A DNA stretch of 5,572 bases from an uncultured Bacilli bacterium (GTDB taxonomy: Bacteria > Bacillota_I > Bacilli_A > RF39 > UBA660). Position numbers and translations under genes: made by a program. The notes beneath the pieces were generated by a model that worked only from the letters and a program-made list of their open reading frames with translations, did no database searches and was not told the DNA's origin. The stretch spans positions 1 through 5,572 of the forward strand of contig CANRGQ010000067.1 of NCBI GenBank assembly GCA_947630195.1, in the 5' to 3' direction. Shown in pieces: positions 5,193 through 5,572 of this stretch. Numbering within the stretch: the stretch's first letter is position 1; every line of letters begins with the position of its first letter.

Positions 5193-5290
5193 AGAGATAT
5201 TTATTTTATATCTCCCCGAGCCAGTTAAATGGTTCGATCCGTGTTGGTGCTAGGCGCCGCTTATAATTGCAACCTTCTATGGTTGCTTTT
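5193..5290 (+). ncRNA. Structured small RNA, copy 2, ending at the DUF3800 3' end
   Basis: This is the second copy of the RNA, with the same order of helices. P1 has 7 bp (5194-5200/5208-5214) with a larger loop and largely different sequence from copy 1, but the same shape. P2 (5224-5229/5233-5238) keeps five of six pairs with one A-C mismatch. P3 (5246-5250/5254-5258) has one U-G in place of C-G. The terminator is identical to copy 1. 'GGTTCGATCC' at 5231-5240 resembles a tRNA T-arm but there is no cloverleaf. The RNA ends 7 bp before the DUF3800 stop codon on the opposite strand. The 5' end could instead be near 5171 if the upstream -10 box is used. Confidence 0.78.
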
Positions 5291-5300
5291 ATAATGCTAT
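5249..5300 (+). repeat. 52-bp direct repeat, unit B
   Basis: This is the partner of 5051-5102 (50 of 52 identical, 198 bp apart). Its last bases include the DUF3800 stop codon (5297-5299), so the conserved unit touches the coding sequence. Confidence 0.95.
5269..5290 (+). terminator. Intrinsic terminator of small RNA copy 2
   Basis: GCAACC (5269-5274) pairs with GGTTGC (5281-5286) around TTCTAT, then TTTT. It also shields the DUF3800 coding strand from antisense readthrough, since transcription would otherwise run into that gene from its 3' end. Confidence 0.85.
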
Positions 5301-5572
5301 AATTTTTTCTTTCCTAAATCTCTTATTATTTTTCTCATTTTGTCTATTTCTAAAAAATAATTTTCATGCTTTGAATAATTTGATTTGTTTTGATACTTGT
5401 AATCCACCTTATCTATATATGTTAACATATCTGCTATTTGAAATAATCTATTTTCAACATGGTCAAATTCTACTATATGTTCATAATTTTCAAAGTTTTC
5501 TTTAAATACTTTATCTATTACTTTAGCTAAGTCTTTTTGTCCATTGTCATAATATACTTCTATTTTATTGAA
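5297..5572 (-). CDS. DUF3800 protein, C-terminal part (runs off the window)
   Basis: This is a 91-residue C-terminal fragment, open to the right edge with no start in view. 'VYYDNGQ' (6-12), 'HVENRLFQIADMLTYID' (about 38-54) and the closing 'SKHENYFLEIDKMRK' segment match the end of the DUF3800 family: a Tyr-Asp-Asn-Gly strand, an Arg-Leu-x-Gln-x-Ala-Asp helix, then a Ser-x-x-Glu-x-x-Phe-like tail. DUF3800 proteins are uncharacterised, usually 200-300 residues, and are often found on mobile or defence-rich regions; an RNase H-like fold has been proposed, as I recall. The acidic N-terminal motif expected in the family is outside the window. Downstream on the same strand lie the antisense strands of two structured RNAs and no obvious minus-strand terminator. 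Confidence 0.75.
   Translation of the reverse strand, partial: FNKIEVYYDNGQKDLAKVIDKVFKENFENYEHIVEFDHVENRLFQIADMLTYIDKVDYKYQNKSNYSKHENYFLEIDKMRKIIRDLGKKKL

Noticed and set aside
5224..5245. tRNA-like T-arm 'GGTTCGATCC' in small RNA copy 2
   Set aside because: No acceptor, D or anticodon arms surround it, and copy 1 does not keep the sequence (AGCTTGACCC). It is part of the duplicated RNA hairpin region.
4990..5300. CRISPR array or short-spaced direct repeats
   Set aside because: There are only two copies, 198 bp apart, each with its own promoter, hairpins and terminator; repeat and spacer sizes do not fit CRISPR.
4990..5300. The small RNAs read on the minus strand as a DUF3800 3' element
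   Set aside because: The promoter and the T-run after the stem are on the plus strand; the minus strand has neither. It remains possible that both strands are transcribed.

Overview
The window is very A+T-rich, uses the standard code (Trp is TGG, no reassigned TGA), and carries a SufU-type SUF gene set plus a DUF1292-like protein. This points to a low-GC Firmicute, most likely a Bacilli/Erysipelotrichia or Mollicutes-related gut lineage. The lineage is inferred from composition and gene families only.

Layout. Positions 1-211 hold no gene, only two hairpin terminators. A short minus-strand unit (873 to 212) encodes a small membrane-anchored or secreted protein of unknown function and a DUF1292-like protein; it has its own sigma-A-type promoter (900-928) and terminator (165-195). 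Upstream lies the iron-sulfur cluster block, also on the minus strand: sufC (4592-3831), a half-length sufD-like gene (3838-3182), sufS (3189-1993), sufU (1920-1492) and a membrane-anchored protein of unknown function (1505-954). SufS takes sulfur from cysteine, SufU receives it, and the SufC ATPase with a SufB/SufD scaffold assembles the cluster. No sufB is present; the unknown membrane protein sits where sufB follows sufU in Bacillus. A terminator over the sufS stop codon and a new promoter directly behind it suggest that sufU and the membrane protein can be transcribed separately from sufCDS.

The right end (about 4640-5572) looks like an accessory region. It contains a GC-richer, Asn-rich 46-codon fragment resembling the template or variable repeat of a diversity-generating retroelement (DGR), with no start codon and no reverse transcriptase in view. 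Next come two tandem plus-strand structured small RNAs of about 100 nt, 198 bp apart, each with a promoter and an intrinsic terminator. Last is the 3' end of a minus-strand DUF3800 gene that runs off the window. The RNAs point at the 3' end of the DUF3800 gene. The RNA pair with DUF3800 is the best candidate for a little-described system here, possibly related to the structured RNA motifs already named after DUF3800.
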